Part shown: positions 1-8,645 of the stretch, one piece after another
Layout of the letters: each line of letters opens with the position of its first letter
How positions within the stretch are numbered: the stretch's first letter is position 1
Assembly: GCF_935822925.1 (NCBI RefSeq)
Contig: NZ_CAKXZS010000024.1
Location: 285,796-349,795, forward strand
From: Mesorhizobium ventifaucium
GTDB lineage: Bacteria; Pseudomonadota; Alphaproteobacteria; Rhizobiales; Rhizobiaceae
Length of the DNA: 64,000 nt
Direction: 5' to 3'
The notes under the pieces: model-generated
What the model saw: the letters and a program-made list of their open reading frames with translations, nothing else
The model's database searches: none
Told to the model about the DNA's origin: nothing
Program-made: the position numbers and the translations under genes

Positions 1-5
1 GTCAT
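1..5 (-). CDS. nuoN: NuoN start codon (5' fragment, cut by the window edge)
   Basis: On the minus strand an ATG lies at positions 5-3, preceded at a suitable distance by GGGAGG (positions 22-17), directly after the nuoM stop codon. In complex I operons nuoN follows nuoM, so this is probably the NuoN start. Only one codon and two bases are visible; the identity rests on gene order. Confidence 0.45.
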
Positions 6-24
6 GGTTCGCAAACCTCCCGGG

Positions 25-1530
25 TCAGTTCGCCGCCGCGGTCTGCGCGGTGTCGATGGATGCGGTGACATTGGTGACGAGCGCCTTGACCGATGCGGCG
101 GTCGCGTCGAAGACCGGCGCCGGGTAGACGCCGAAGAAGATGACCAGCGCGGCCAGCGGATAGATGATCACCTTCTCGCGCGTCGACAGGTCGAGCAGGC
201 CTTTCAGGCTGTCCTTCGTCAGCGCGCCGAAGATCACCCGGCGATACAGCCAAAGCGCATAGGCCGCCGACAGAATAACGCCGGTGGCGGCGAAGAACGC
301 CACCCAGGTGTTGACCCGGAACACGCCGAGCATGGTCAGGAACTCGCCGACGAAGCCGCTGGTGCCGGGCAGGCCGACATTGGCCATGGTGAAGATCATG
401 AACACGGTGGCGTATTTCGGCATGTTGTTGACCAGCCCGCCATAGGCGTCGATGTCGCGCGTGTGCATGCGGTCGTAGATGACGCCGACGCAGAGGAACA
501 GCGCGCCGGAGACCAGACCGTGCGACAGCATCTGGAAGATCGCCCCCTGGACGCCTTCCTGGTTCATCGCGAAGATCCCCATGGTGACGAAGCCCATGTG
601 GGCGACCGACGAATAGGCGATCAGCTTCTTCATGTCCTCCTGCATCAACGCCACCAGCGAGGTGTAGATGATGGCGACGACGGACAGCGCGAAGACCAGC
701 GGCGCAAACATCTCCGAGGCGATCGGAAACATCGGCAAGGAGAAGCGCAGGAAGCCATATCCGCCCATCTTGAGCAGGATGGCGGCCAGGATGACCGAAC
801 CGGCCGTCGGCGCCTCGACATGGGCGTCCGGCAGCCAGGTGTGCACCGGCCACATCGGCATCTTCACGGCGAAAGACGCGAAGAAGGCGAGCCATAGCCA
901 AGTCTGCATGGAGGCTGGGAAGTTGTGCGTCAGTAGCGTCGGGATGTCGGTGGTGCCGGACTGGAAGAACATCGCCATGATGGCGAGCAGCATCAGCACC
1001 GAGCCGGCCAGCGTATAGAGGAAGAACTTGAACGAGGCGTAGACGCGCCGCTTGCCACCCCATACGCCGATGATGATGAACATTGGGATCAGACCGGCTT
1101 CGAAGAAGACGTAGAACAAAACGATGTCGAGCGCGCAGAACACGCCGATCATCAGCGTCTCCAGCAGCAGGAACGCGATCATGTAGGCCTTGACGCGCTT
1201 CTCGATAGATTCCCACGAAGCCAGGATGCAGAGCGGCATCAGGAAGGTGGTCAGGATGACGAACAGCATGGAGATGCCGTCGACGCCCATATGGTAGGAG
1301 ATGCCGGAATCCAGCCAGGCAAACTTCTCGACGAACTGGAAGCCGGGCTCCGCATTGTCGAAGCCGGTCCAGATGAACAGCGAGATGATGAAAGTGATGC
1401 TCGTCGTCCACAACGCAATGGCGCGGATGTTGCGGCGGGCATTCTCGCTGTCGTCATTGATCACCAGAATGAACAGCACACCAACCAGCGGCAGGAAGGT
1501 GACCAGCGAGAGGATCGGCCAGGCGGTCAT
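25..1530 (-). CDS. nuoM: NADH-quinone oxidoreductase subunit M
   Basis: This is an antiporter-like membrane subunit of complex I that takes part in proton pumping in the inner membrane. The 501-residue product has the usual NuoM length and is almost entirely hydrophobic helices. Glu144 in FYVFFEAGLIPM corresponds to the essential glutamate of the family, and AVKMPMWPVHTWLPDAH (about residues 221-237) is the conserved lysine-containing discontinuous-helix region. Its start shares one base with the nuoL stop (position 1530), so translation is probably coupled. It is the last complete gene of the nuo operon in this window. Confidence 0.97.
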   Translation of the reverse strand: MTAWPILSLVTFLPLVGVLFILVINDDSENARRNIRAIALWTTSITFIISLFIWTGFDNAEPGFQFVEKFAWLDSGISYHMGVDGISMLFVILTTFLMPLCILASWESIEKRVKAYMIAFLLLETLMIGVFCALDIVLFYVFFEAGLIPMFIIIGVWGGKRRVYASFKFFLYTLAGSVLMLLAIMAMFFQSGTTDIPTLLTHNFPASMQTWLWLAFFASFAVKMPMWPVHTWLPDAHVEAPTAGSVILAAILLKMGGYGFLRFSLPMFPIASEMFAPLVFALSVVAIIYTSLVALMQEDMKKLIAYSSVAHMGFVTMGIFAMNQEGVQGAIFQMLSHGLVSGALFLCVGVIYDRMHTRDIDAYGGLVNNMPKYATVFMIFTMANVGLPGTSGFVGEFLTMLGVFRVNTWVAFFAATGVILSAAYALWLYRRVIFGALTKDSLKGLLDLSTREKVIIYPLAALVIFFGVYPAPVFDATAASVKALVTNVTASIDTAQTAAAN

Positions 1531-3518
1531 CAGAGCATCATCCAGGTGACGAATGCGGCAACGCCGATCAGCATGGCGAAGGCATAGTGATAGAGGTAGC
1601 CGGTCTGCAGTTTGACGACCCGGTTGGTGACGTCGACGACGCGCGCCGACACCCCGTCAGGACCAAGTCCGTCGATGACGGTGCCGTCGCCGGTCTTCCA
1701 CAGAAAGTGGCCGAGGCGTTTTGCCGGCCGCACGAACAGGAAGTCGAAGAGTTCGTCGAAATACCACTTGTTGAGCAGGAAGGCGTACAGCCCGCGATGC
1801 TGCGCCGCGAGGTTCTTCGGCATCTCCGGCGCGCGGATGTAGAATTGCCAGGCAATCGCGAAGCCGATCAGCATGGCGACGAACGGCGACAGCTTCACCC
1901 AAAACGGCACTTCGTGGATGTCGTGCAGGATGTGGTTCTCCGGCAGCGTGAACAGCGACGCCTTCCAGAACTCGGCATAACCCTCGCCGATGAAGGCGCC
2001 ATGGAAAATCACGCCGGCCAACAGCGCGCCCGCCGCCAGGATGTACAGCGGCACCAGCATGACCGGCGGCGATTCATGGACGTGGTGCATGACCTCGTGG
2101 CTCGCCCGCGGCTGGCCGTGGAAGGTCATGAAGATCAGCCGCCAGGAATAGAAGCTGGTGAAGCAGGCGGCGACGACCAGCAGCACGAAGGCAAGGCCGG
2201 CGACCGGATTATGCGCGGCAAAGGCGCTTTCGATGATCGCGTCCTTGGAGAAGAAGCCGGCGGTGCCGATGACCGTCACCGGAATGCCGACGCCGGTCAG
2301 CGCCAGCGTGCCGATCACCATCATCCAGTAGGTCTTCGGAATGAGCGTTCTGAGACCGCCCATCCTGCGCATGTCCTGTTCATCGGAGACGGCGTGGATC
2401 ACCGAGCCCGAGCCGAGGAACAGCAGCGCCTTGAAGAAGGCATGCGTGAACAGATGGAAGATCGCCGCGCCATAGGCGCCGACGCCGAGCGCCACGAACA
2501 TGTAGCCGAGCTGCGAGCAGGTCGAATAGGCGATGACGCGCTTGATGTCGTTCTGGACAAGGCCGACGGTCGCCGCGAAGAAGGCGGTGAAGGCGCCGAT
2601 GAAGGTGACCACGATCAGCGCCGAATGCGACAACTCAAACAGCGGCGACAGCCGCGCCAGCATGAACACGCCGGCGGTCACCATGGTGGCGGCATGGATG
2701 AGCGCCGAGACCGGCGTCGGGCCTTCCATGGCGTCCGGCAGCCAGGTGTGCAGCGGCACCTGGGCCGACTTGCCCATGGCGCCCATGAACAACAGCAGGC
2801 AGACGACGGTCATCGCGGCCTGCTTGTCGAGCGCATAGCCGAGGAAGGTCAGCACGGCAGCGCCCTCGGGGGCGCCTTCGGCCGGAATGAACGTCGCTGC
2901 ATTGGCGAATATGGTGCCGAGATTGACCGAGCCGAACAGGACGAACACACCGAAGATGCCGAGCGCGAAACCGAAATCGCCGACGCGGTTGACGACGAAG
3001 GCCTTGATTGCGGCGGCATTGGCCGACGGCTTCTTGTACCAGAAGCCGATCAGCAGGTAGGAGGCGAGACCGACGCCTTCCCAGCCAAAGAACATCTGCA
3101 CGAGGTTGTCAGCGGTCACCAGCATCAGCATGGCGAAGGTGAACAGCGACAGATAGGCGAAGAAGCGCGGCCGGTTCGGGTCGTGATGCATGTAGCCGAT
3201 CGAGTAGATGTGGACCAGCGCCGACACCGTGTTGACGACGACCAGCATCACCACCGTCAGCGTATCGATGCGCAGCGCCCAAGCGGCCTCCAACCCGCCC
3301 GACTGGATCCAGCGCATCACCGGCACGGTGAACACCTCGCCCTCGCCGAAACCGACGGCGAAGAAGGCGACCCACGACAGCACGGCCGATATCACCAGGA
3401 AGCCGGAGGTGATGTATTCGGACGCCTTGGCGCCGAGCGACGTGCCGAACAGGCCGACGATCAGGAAGCCGAGCAGCGGAAGGAAGACGATGGCCTGATA
3501 CATGGTGGTTTCCGTCAA
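1530..3518 (-). CDS. nuoL: NADH-quinone oxidoreductase subunit L
   Basis: This is the largest antiporter-like subunit of complex I. It sits at the far end of the membrane arm and carries the long lateral helix that runs along the other pump modules. The 662-residue product has the expected length. Conserved blocks visible are MFFGWEGVGLASYLLIGFW and the HTWLPDAMEGPTPVSALIHA loop. The last residues form a terminal hydrophobic helix, as in the family. The start overlaps the end of nuoK by 4 nt and the stop overlaps the nuoM start, so K-L-M are translationally coupled. Confidence 0.97.
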   Translation of the reverse strand: MTETTMYQAIVFLPLLGFLIVGLFGTSLGAKASEYITSGFLVISAVLSWVAFFAVGFGEGEVFTVPVMRWIQSGGLEAAWALRIDTLTVVMLVVVNTVSALVHIYSIGYMHHDPNRPRFFAYLSLFTFAMLMLVTADNLVQMFFGWEGVGLASYLLIGFWYKKPSANAAAIKAFVVNRVGDFGFALGIFGVFVLFGSVNLGTIFANAATFIPAEGAPEGAAVLTFLGYALDKQAAMTVVCLLLFMGAMGKSAQVPLHTWLPDAMEGPTPVSALIHAATMVTAGVFMLARLSPLFELSHSALIVVTFIGAFTAFFAATVGLVQNDIKRVIAYSTCSQLGYMFVALGVGAYGAAIFHLFTHAFFKALLFLGSGSVIHAVSDEQDMRRMGGLRTLIPKTYWMMVIGTLALTGVGIPVTVIGTAGFFSKDAIIESAFAAHNPVAGLAFVLLVVAACFTSFYSWRLIFMTFHGQPRASHEVMHHVHESPPVMLVPLYILAAGALLAGVIFHGAFIGEGYAEFWKASLFTLPENHILHDIHEVPFWVKLSPFVAMLIGFAIAWQFYIRAPEMPKNLAAQHRGLYAFLLNKWYFDELFDFLFVRPAKRLGHFLWKTGDGTVIDGLGPDGVSARVVDVTNRVVKLQTGYLYHYAFAMLIGVAAFVTWMML

Positions 3519-3823
3519 CCCTTCATCATGTTCACGTCTTCGACCGCGATCGAGCCGCGGTTGCGGAAGAAGACGACGAGAATGGCGAGGCCGATCGCCG
3601 CTTCGGCCGCTGCGACCGTCAGCACGAACAGCGCGAACACCTGTCCGACGAGATCGCCGAGCGCTGCCGAGAAGGCGACGAAATTGATGTTGACCGCGAG
3701 CAGGATCAGCTCGATCGACATCAGGATGACAATGATGTTCCTGCGGTTGAGGAAGATGCCGAACACGCCGAGCGTGAACAGGATCGCCGATACGGTCAGA
3801 TAATGTGCGATGCCGACGACCAT
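3515..3823 (-). CDS. nuoK: NADH-quinone oxidoreductase subunit K
   Basis: This is a small proton-channel subunit of complex I (MrpC/NuoK type). The 102-residue product has the family length and three hydrophobic helices. Conserved membrane acidic residues are seen in LMSIELILLAVN and in TVAAAEAAIGLAILV. It lies 1 nt after nuoJ and overlaps nuoL by 4 nt. Confidence 0.97.
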   Translation of the reverse strand: MVVGIAHYLTVSAILFTLGVFGIFLNRRNIIVILMSIELILLAVNINFVAFSAALGDLVGQVFALFVLTVAAAEAAIGLAILVVFFRNRGSIAVEDVNMMKG

Positions 3824-3824
3824 C

Positions 3825-4445
3825 TCAGATTCCCTCGCCCGTCTTGACCTTGCGGATTTCCATTCCCGTTGCCGGCGTGCGGCCGACCTGGGCAGCGATT
3901 GACTGCCTCTTGATGCCCGGCTTGTGGCGCAGCGTCAGCACAATGGCGCCGATCATGGCGACCAGCAGCACAAGGCCCGCAATCTGGAAATAGTAGAGGT
4001 AGTCCGTATAGAGGATGTCGCCGAGTGCTGCCGTGTTCGAGCGCGCGGCAAGGTCCGGAATGGGTTTTGCAACCGTCGCCGCCAGTTGCGGCGCGAACGT
4101 ATAGCCGCCGAGCACGACGATCAGCTCAGCCGCCAGGATCAGCCCGACCAGCGCGCCGATCGGCGCGTATTGCAGGGCGCCTTCCTTCATTTCGGCGAAA
4201 TCGACGTCGAGCATCATGACGACGAACAGGAACAACACCATGACCGCGCCGACATAGACGACGAGCAGGATCATCGCCAGGAACTCTGCGCCGGTCAGCA
4301 TGAACAGGCCGGCGGCATTGAAGAAGGTCAGGATCAGGAACAGCACCGAATGCACGGGATTGCGCGCCGAAATGACCATGAACGCCGACGCGACCGCGAC
4401 AAAGGCGAAGAGGTAGAAAAAGGCCGCCTCTAGTCCATTCAGCAT
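3825..4445 (-). CDS. nuoJ: NADH-quinone oxidoreductase subunit J
   Basis: This is a membrane subunit of complex I next to the quinone chamber. I chose the ATG at 4445 (MLNGLEAAFFYLFAF), giving 206 residues. The reading frame stays open a further 324 nt upstream, but that stretch is repeat DNA with no NuoJ similarity. Five hydrophobic segments and the conserved block VVYVGAVMVLFLFVVMML are present. A GGGGGAACC stretch precedes the start. This is the one gene of the operon separated from its upstream neighbour by a large gap (262 nt to nuoI), filled by palindromic DNA. Confidence 0.95.
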   Translation of the reverse strand: MLNGLEAAFFYLFAFVAVASAFMVISARNPVHSVLFLILTFFNAAGLFMLTGAEFLAMILLVVYVGAVMVLFLFVVMMLDVDFAEMKEGALQYAPIGALVGLILAAELIVVLGGYTFAPQLAATVAKPIPDLAARSNTAALGDILYTDYLYYFQIAGLVLLVAMIGAIVLTLRHKPGIKRQSIAAQVGRTPATGMEIRKVKTGEGI

Positions 4446-4467
4446 GGGTTCCCCCGGGTTCCTGTCC

Positions 4468-4489
4468 AAACAGGACGTTCGTCCTGTTT
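4468..4489. repeat. Short perfect hairpin between nuoI and nuoJ
   Basis: Two 10-base arms, AAACAGGACG and CGTCCTGTTT, are exact reverse complements separated only by TT. The arrangement (10-base arms around a TT centre) resembles the tandem hairpin units at 9384-9455 in the same operon. It lies 22 nt upstream of the nuoJ start. It could act as an mRNA processing or stabilising hairpin; that role is inferred. Confidence 0.75.
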
Positions 4490-4578
4490 GATGTGTGGCT
4501 TCGTTCCGCCTCCGGTGCCGAAGCCGCGTTGTCCATAAACGAGGCCTCTCGCCCCGTCCATGCGTCATTCCGTTTCCT

Positions 4579-4700
4579 TTTCCCCGTTTACGGGAGAAGG
4601 TGGCCCGAACGGCCGGATGAGGGGCAGGCTGAATTTTGCGACGTCGGCGCCGCCCCTCATCTGCCTGCCGGCATCTTCTCCCCGTGAACGGGGAGAAGAA
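4579..4700. repeat. RIME-like palindromic intergenic element, nuoI-nuoJ
   Basis: An imperfect inverted repeat of about 45-50 bp per arm. The left arm runs from TCCCCGTTTACGGGAGAAGG to GGATGAGGGG; the right arm, read in reverse, has CCCCGTTCACGGGGAGAAG, then GCCGGCAGGC, then GATGAGGGGC. It has the look of rhizobial intergenic mosaic elements built on the words GGGGAGAAGGTGCCGGCAGG and GGATGAGGGGC. A second copy lies at 25960-26077. It begins 7 nt beyond the nuoI stop and would fold into a long hairpin in the nuo mRNA. Confidence 0.8.
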
Positions 4701-4707
4701 AGCTGTC

Positions 4708-5199
4708 TTATCGGTACGGCGCGTCCAGCGAGATGTTGCGCGCCAGTTCGCGCTCCCAGCGGTCGCCATTGGCCAAGAGCTTGTCCTTGTCGTAATAAAG
4801 TTCCTCGCGCGTCTCGGTCGCGAATTCGAAATTCGGCCCTTCGACGATGGCGTCGACCGGGCAGGCTTCCTGGCAGAAGCCGCAATAGATGCACTTCACC
4901 ATGTCGATATCGTAGCGCACCGTGCGGCGGGTGCCGTCGTTGCGGCGCGGGCCGGCCTCGATTGTGATCGCCTGCGCCGGGCAGATCGCCTCGCACAGTT
5001 TGCAGGCGATGCAGCGTTCCTCGCCGTTCGGATAGCGGCGCAGCGCATGCTCGCCGCGGAAGCGCGGGCTGGTCGGCCCCTTCTCGTGCGGATAGTTGAT
5101 CGTCTCCTTCGGCGCGAAGAACTGGCGCATCGACAGGAAGAAGGCGCTGACGAAATCCTGCAGCAGCAGCGACTTTGCGGCTTGGGCTAAAGCAGACAT
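4708..5199 (-). CDS. nuoI: NADH-quinone oxidoreductase subunit I
   Basis: This ferredoxin-like subunit of complex I carries clusters N6a and N6b and passes electrons towards the quinone site. The 163-residue product has two 4Fe-4S motifs, CIACKLCEAICP and CIYCGFCQEACP, as expected. I chose the ATG at 5199 (MSALAQAAKSLLLQ), which overlaps the nuoH stop as TGATG. A longer open frame upstream runs antisense-like through nuoH and was rejected. Confidence 0.97.
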   Translation of the reverse strand: MSALAQAAKSLLLQDFVSAFFLSMRQFFAPKETINYPHEKGPTSPRFRGEHALRRYPNGEERCIACKLCEAICPAQAITIEAGPRRNDGTRRTVRYDIDMVKCIYCGFCQEACPVDAIVEGPNFEFATETREELYYDKDKLLANGDRWERELARNISLDAPYR

Positions 5200-6242
5200 C
5201 ACGCAAACCCCGTGATCTTGAGGAACGCGGCGACAATCACCACCATCGCCAGCGAGATCGGCAGGAAGACCTTCCAGCCGAGCCGCATCAGCTGGTCGTA
5301 GCGGTAGCGCGGCACGAAGGCCTTCACCATCGAGATCATGAAGAACACCAGGCAGACCTTGAGCACGAACCAGATCAGCCCCGGCACCCAGGTGAAGGGG
5401 GCGAAGTCGAAGGGCGGCAGCCAGCCGCCGAGGAACAGGATGGTGGCCAGCGCGCACATCAGCACGATGGCGACATATTCGCCGAGGAAGAACAGCAAGA
5501 ACGGCGTCGACGAATATTCGACCATGTGGCCGGCGACGAGTTCCGATTCGGCTTCCACAAGGTCGAAGGGCGGGCGGTTCGTTTCGGCCAGCGCCGAGAT
5601 GAAGAAGATGACGAACATCGGGAACAGCGACAGCCAATGCCAGTCGAGGAAAGTGTTGGGCAGGCCAATCCGCGTGCCCAGCCCATCCTGCTGCGACAGC
5701 ACGATATCGGACAGGTTGAGCGAGCCGACGCAAAGCAGCACTGTGACGATGACGAAACCGATCGAGACCTCGTAGGACACCATCTGCGCCGCCGAGCGCA
5801 GCGCGCCGAGGAACGGATATTTCGAGTTGGACGCCCAGCCGCCCATGATCACGCCATAGACCTCGAGCGAGGAGATGGCGAAGACATAGAGGATGCCGAC
5901 ATTGACGTTGGCGATCGCCCAGCCCTCATTGACCGGAATGACTGCCCAGGCCGAGATCGCCAGCACCGCCGAAACCAGCGGCGCCAGCAGAAAAACGCCC
6001 TTGTTGGCGCCGGACGGGATCACCGGCTCCTTGAACACGAACTTCAGAAGGTCGGCGAAAGCCTGCAGCGTGCCCCATGGGCCGACGACGTTGGGGCCGC
6101 GGCGCAGCTGCACCGCCGCCCAGATCTTGCGGTCCGCGTACAGGATGTAGGCGACAAAGATCAACAGCACGACGATCAGCACGACCGACTTCAACAGGAT
6201 GAGCAGCGCCGGCAACACGTAGAAGGAGACGAAGGTGTCCAT
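5199..6242 (-). CDS. nuoH: NADH-quinone oxidoreductase subunit H
   Basis: This membrane subunit of complex I forms much of the quinone-binding chamber. The 347-residue product has about eight hydrophobic helices. Conserved NuoH blocks are YADRKIWAAVQLRRGPNVVG near residue 55 and ALAETNRPPFDLVEAESELV in the central quinone-site loop. The start lies 2 nt after the nuoG stop, and the stop overlaps the nuoI start by one base. Confidence 0.97.
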   Translation of the reverse strand: MDTFVSFYVLPALLILLKSVVLIVVLLIFVAYILYADRKIWAAVQLRRGPNVVGPWGTLQAFADLLKFVFKEPVIPSGANKGVFLLAPLVSAVLAISAWAVIPVNEGWAIANVNVGILYVFAISSLEVYGVIMGGWASNSKYPFLGALRSAAQMVSYEVSIGFVIVTVLLCVGSLNLSDIVLSQQDGLGTRIGLPNTFLDWHWLSLFPMFVIFFISALAETNRPPFDLVEAESELVAGHMVEYSSTPFLLFFLGEYVAIVLMCALATILFLGGWLPPFDFAPFTWVPGLIWFVLKVCLVFFMISMVKAFVPRYRYDQLMRLGWKVFLPISLAMVVIVAAFLKITGFA

Positions 6243-6244
6243 GA

Positions 6245-8329
6245 TTATTCCGCCGCCTGCCTAAAACCGTTTTTCGCCAGCGCCGAGCATTCCGCCATCA
6301 CTGCGGAGGCCCGCGCGATCGGGTTGGTCAGGTAGAAATCCTTGACCGGCGAGGTGAAGCTGCCCTTGTCCAGCCGCCCACCGAGCTTCGCCACCTCAGT
6401 GATATCGTCAGCATTGCCGGCCGCGACCTGGTCGATGCGGGCAAGATGCGGGTATTCCGAATAGAGTTTCGCGCGCAGCTGCGGCAAAGAATCGAACGGC
6501 AATCTCTTGCCCAGCACATCCGACAGCGCCCGCAGGATCGCCCAGTCCTCGCGCGCATCGCCCGGCGCGAAGCCGGCACGGTTGGTCTGCTGAACCCGGC
6601 CCTCGGTGTTGACGAAGGTGCCCGATTTTTCGGTATAGGCGGCGCCCGGCAGGATGACGTCGGCGCGATGCGCGCCGTGGTCGCCATGCGTGCCGATATA
6701 AACGACGAAGGCGCCGCCGGTCCTGGTCATGTCGATCTCGTCGGCGCCGAGGAAGAACAGCACCTCCATGGCGCCCAGCATGCCGGCGACGCTCTTGCCG
6801 CCCTCGCCCGGCACGAAGCCGACATCGAGACCGCCGACACGCGCCGCCGCAGTGTGCAGCACGGCAAAGCCGTTCCAGTCGGCTCTCGCGGCATTGACGG
6901 CCAGGCTGAGCTTCGCCGCCTGGCCGAGCACGGCCGCGCCGTCCGAGCGCGACAGCGCGCCCTGACCGACGATCACAAGCGGATGCGTCGCATTCTTCAG
7001 CACCTGGAAGAATTTGCCGTTGCCGTCGGCCAAATCCTTCAGCGATTCCGTTCCGGCGCCGAGCTGCTCATAGTCGTAGCGCGTATCGCCGACATCGCCG
7101 ATGACGCCGACCGGCAGGTTGCCGACCCTCCACCGTTTGCGAATGCGGGCGTTGAGCAAGGACGCCTCGAAGCGCGGATTGGCGCCGATGATCAGCACCG
7201 CGTCGGCCTGCTCGATGCCCTCGATGGTCGGGTTGAAGATATAGCCTGCCCGGCCAAGCGACGGATCGAGCGCGGCGCCATCCTGGCGGCAGTCGGTGTT
7301 CTTCGAGCCGAGCGAGGCCATCAGCAGCTTCAGCGCATAGATCTCCTCGACGGCGGCGAGATCGCCTGATATGGCGCCGATCTTGTCGGGCGCGGTGCTC
7401 GACACCGCTTCCTTGATCGCGGAAAAAGCCTCGGCCCAGCTTGCCGGGGCCAGCTTGCCGTTCTTGCGGACATATGGCCGGTCGAGGCGCTGGGTGCGCA
7501 AGCCGTCCCAGATGAAGCGGGTCTTGTCTGAAATCCACTCCTCGTTCACCGCCTCGTTGGTGCGCGGCAGGATGCGCATCACCTCGCGGCCTCTGGAATC
7601 GACGCGGATCGCCGAGCCGACAGCGTCCATGACATCGATGGATTCGGTCTTGGTCAGTTCCCACGGCCGCGCCTGGAAGGCGTAGGGCCTGGAGGTCAGC
7701 GCGCCGACCGGGCAAAGGTCGATGACGTTGCCCTGCAGTTCCGATGTCATCGCGCTTTCGAGATAGGTGGTGATTTCGGCGTCCTCGCCGCGGCCGATCA
7801 GGCCGAGCTCGGAAATGCCGGCAATTTCGGTGGTGAAGCGGACGCAGCGCGTGCAATGGATGCAGCGGTTCATGATCGTCTTGACCAGCGGCCCGATATA
7901 CTTGTCTTCGACCGCCCGCTTGTTCTCGTGATAGCGCGACGAATCGACGCCGAACGCCATCGCCTGGTCCTGCAGGTCGCACTCGCCGCCCTGGTCGCAG
8001 ATCGGGCAATCGAGCGGATGGTTGATCAGCAGGAATTCCATCACGCCTTCCCGGGCCTTCTTGACCATCGGCGTGTTGGTGAAAATTTCCGGCGTTTCGC
8101 CATTTGGTCCCGGGCGCAGATCGCGAACGCCCATGGCGCAGGACGCCTGCGGCTTGGGCGGCCCGCCCTTCACCTCGATCAGGCACATGCGGCAATTGCC
8201 GGCGATCGACAGCCGCTCATGGAAGCAGAAGCGCGGCACTTCGGCGCCGGCGTCCTCGGCTGCCTGCAGCAGCGTGTAGTGGTCGGGTACAGTAATCTCT
8301 TTCCCGTCGACCTTGAGCTTTGCCATCAA
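6245..8329 (-). CDS. nuoG: NADH-quinone oxidoreductase subunit G
   Basis: This is the large iron-sulfur subunit of the peripheral arm of complex I. The 694-residue product has the domain order expected for NuoG. First comes a 2Fe-2S ferredoxin domain (PRFCFHERLSIAGNCRMC). Next is the His/Cys 4Fe-4S cluster (HPLDCPICDQGGEC), followed by a second 4Fe-4S site (CIHCTRC with CPVGAL). The rest is a molybdopterin-oxidoreductase-like domain with no catalytic role in this family. The start overlaps the end of the preceding pentapeptide-repeat gene by 4 nt, which ties that gene into the nuo transcript. Confidence 0.97.
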   Translation of the reverse strand: MMAKLKVDGKEITVPDHYTLLQAAEDAGAEVPRFCFHERLSIAGNCRMCLIEVKGGPPKPQASCAMGVRDLRPGPNGETPEIFTNTPMVKKAREGVMEFLLINHPLDCPICDQGGECDLQDQAMAFGVDSSRYHENKRAVEDKYIGPLVKTIMNRCIHCTRCVRFTTEIAGISELGLIGRGEDAEITTYLESAMTSELQGNVIDLCPVGALTSRPYAFQARPWELTKTESIDVMDAVGSAIRVDSRGREVMRILPRTNEAVNEEWISDKTRFIWDGLRTQRLDRPYVRKNGKLAPASWAEAFSAIKEAVSSTAPDKIGAISGDLAAVEEIYALKLLMASLGSKNTDCRQDGAALDPSLGRAGYIFNPTIEGIEQADAVLIIGANPRFEASLLNARIRKRWRVGNLPVGVIGDVGDTRYDYEQLGAGTESLKDLADGNGKFFQVLKNATHPLVIVGQGALSRSDGAAVLGQAAKLSLAVNAARADWNGFAVLHTAAARVGGLDVGFVPGEGGKSVAGMLGAMEVLFFLGADEIDMTRTGGAFVVYIGTHGDHGAHRADVILPGAAYTEKSGTFVNTEGRVQQTNRAGFAPGDAREDWAILRALSDVLGKRLPFDSLPQLRAKLYSEYPHLARIDQVAAGNADDITEVAKLGGRLDKGSFTSPVKDFYLTNPIARASAVMAECSALAKNGFRQAAE

Positions 8330-8637
8330 TTGCCCCCGGCGGTCTTCGCCGTCTCATATGCCTGGAACACGTCGTCAAGGCTGATGCCGTTGATCATCAT
8401 GCCCGCGACCTGCGCGTTTTCTATCTTCACATTGCTCATGTTCACATTGGTGAAATACGCATTCGAAAGTTTGGCGTCTTCCACCCTGGTGTTGCTCAGG
8501 TTGGTGCGGTGGATCCTGGCCGCCGACAGGTTGACGTCGTGAAACCGCGTGTACGACATGTTGACGTCATCGAAATTGGAATTGCTGACGATGGCGTTGC
8601 GCACGTCGAGAACATCGCGCCTGTCATGGACCTCCAT
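8326..8637 (-). CDS. Pentapeptide-repeat protein inside the nuo operon
   Basis: A 103-residue protein whose residues 19-88 read as about 14 consecutive pentapeptides with a hydrophobic fourth position (for example DVNMS, DVNLS, RTNLS, DAKLS, NVNMS). This predicts a short right-handed quadrilateral beta-helix. The C-terminal tail (INGISLDDVFQAYETAK) resembles the cap motif of other bacterial pentapeptide proteins. No signal peptide or membrane segment is seen. It overlaps nuoG by 4 nt and follows the HHH-protein gene by 8 nt, so it is co-transcribed with complex I. Its function is unknown; a role in complex I assembly or stability is inference from position only. Confidence 0.85.
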   Translation of the reverse strand: MEVHDRRDVLDVRNAIVSNSNFDDVNMSYTRFHDVNLSAARIHRTNLSNTRVEDAKLSNAYFTNVNMSNVKIENAQVAGMMINGISLDDVFQAYETAKTAGGN

Positions 8638-8645
8638 CTCGTCCC

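Noticed and set aside
2..6335. Very long open frames antisense to nuoM, nuoL and nuoH (up to 738 codons)
   Set aside because: They are mirror images of GC-rich coding frames, have no recognisable domains, are rich in Arg/His/Asp, and lie opposite certain genes.
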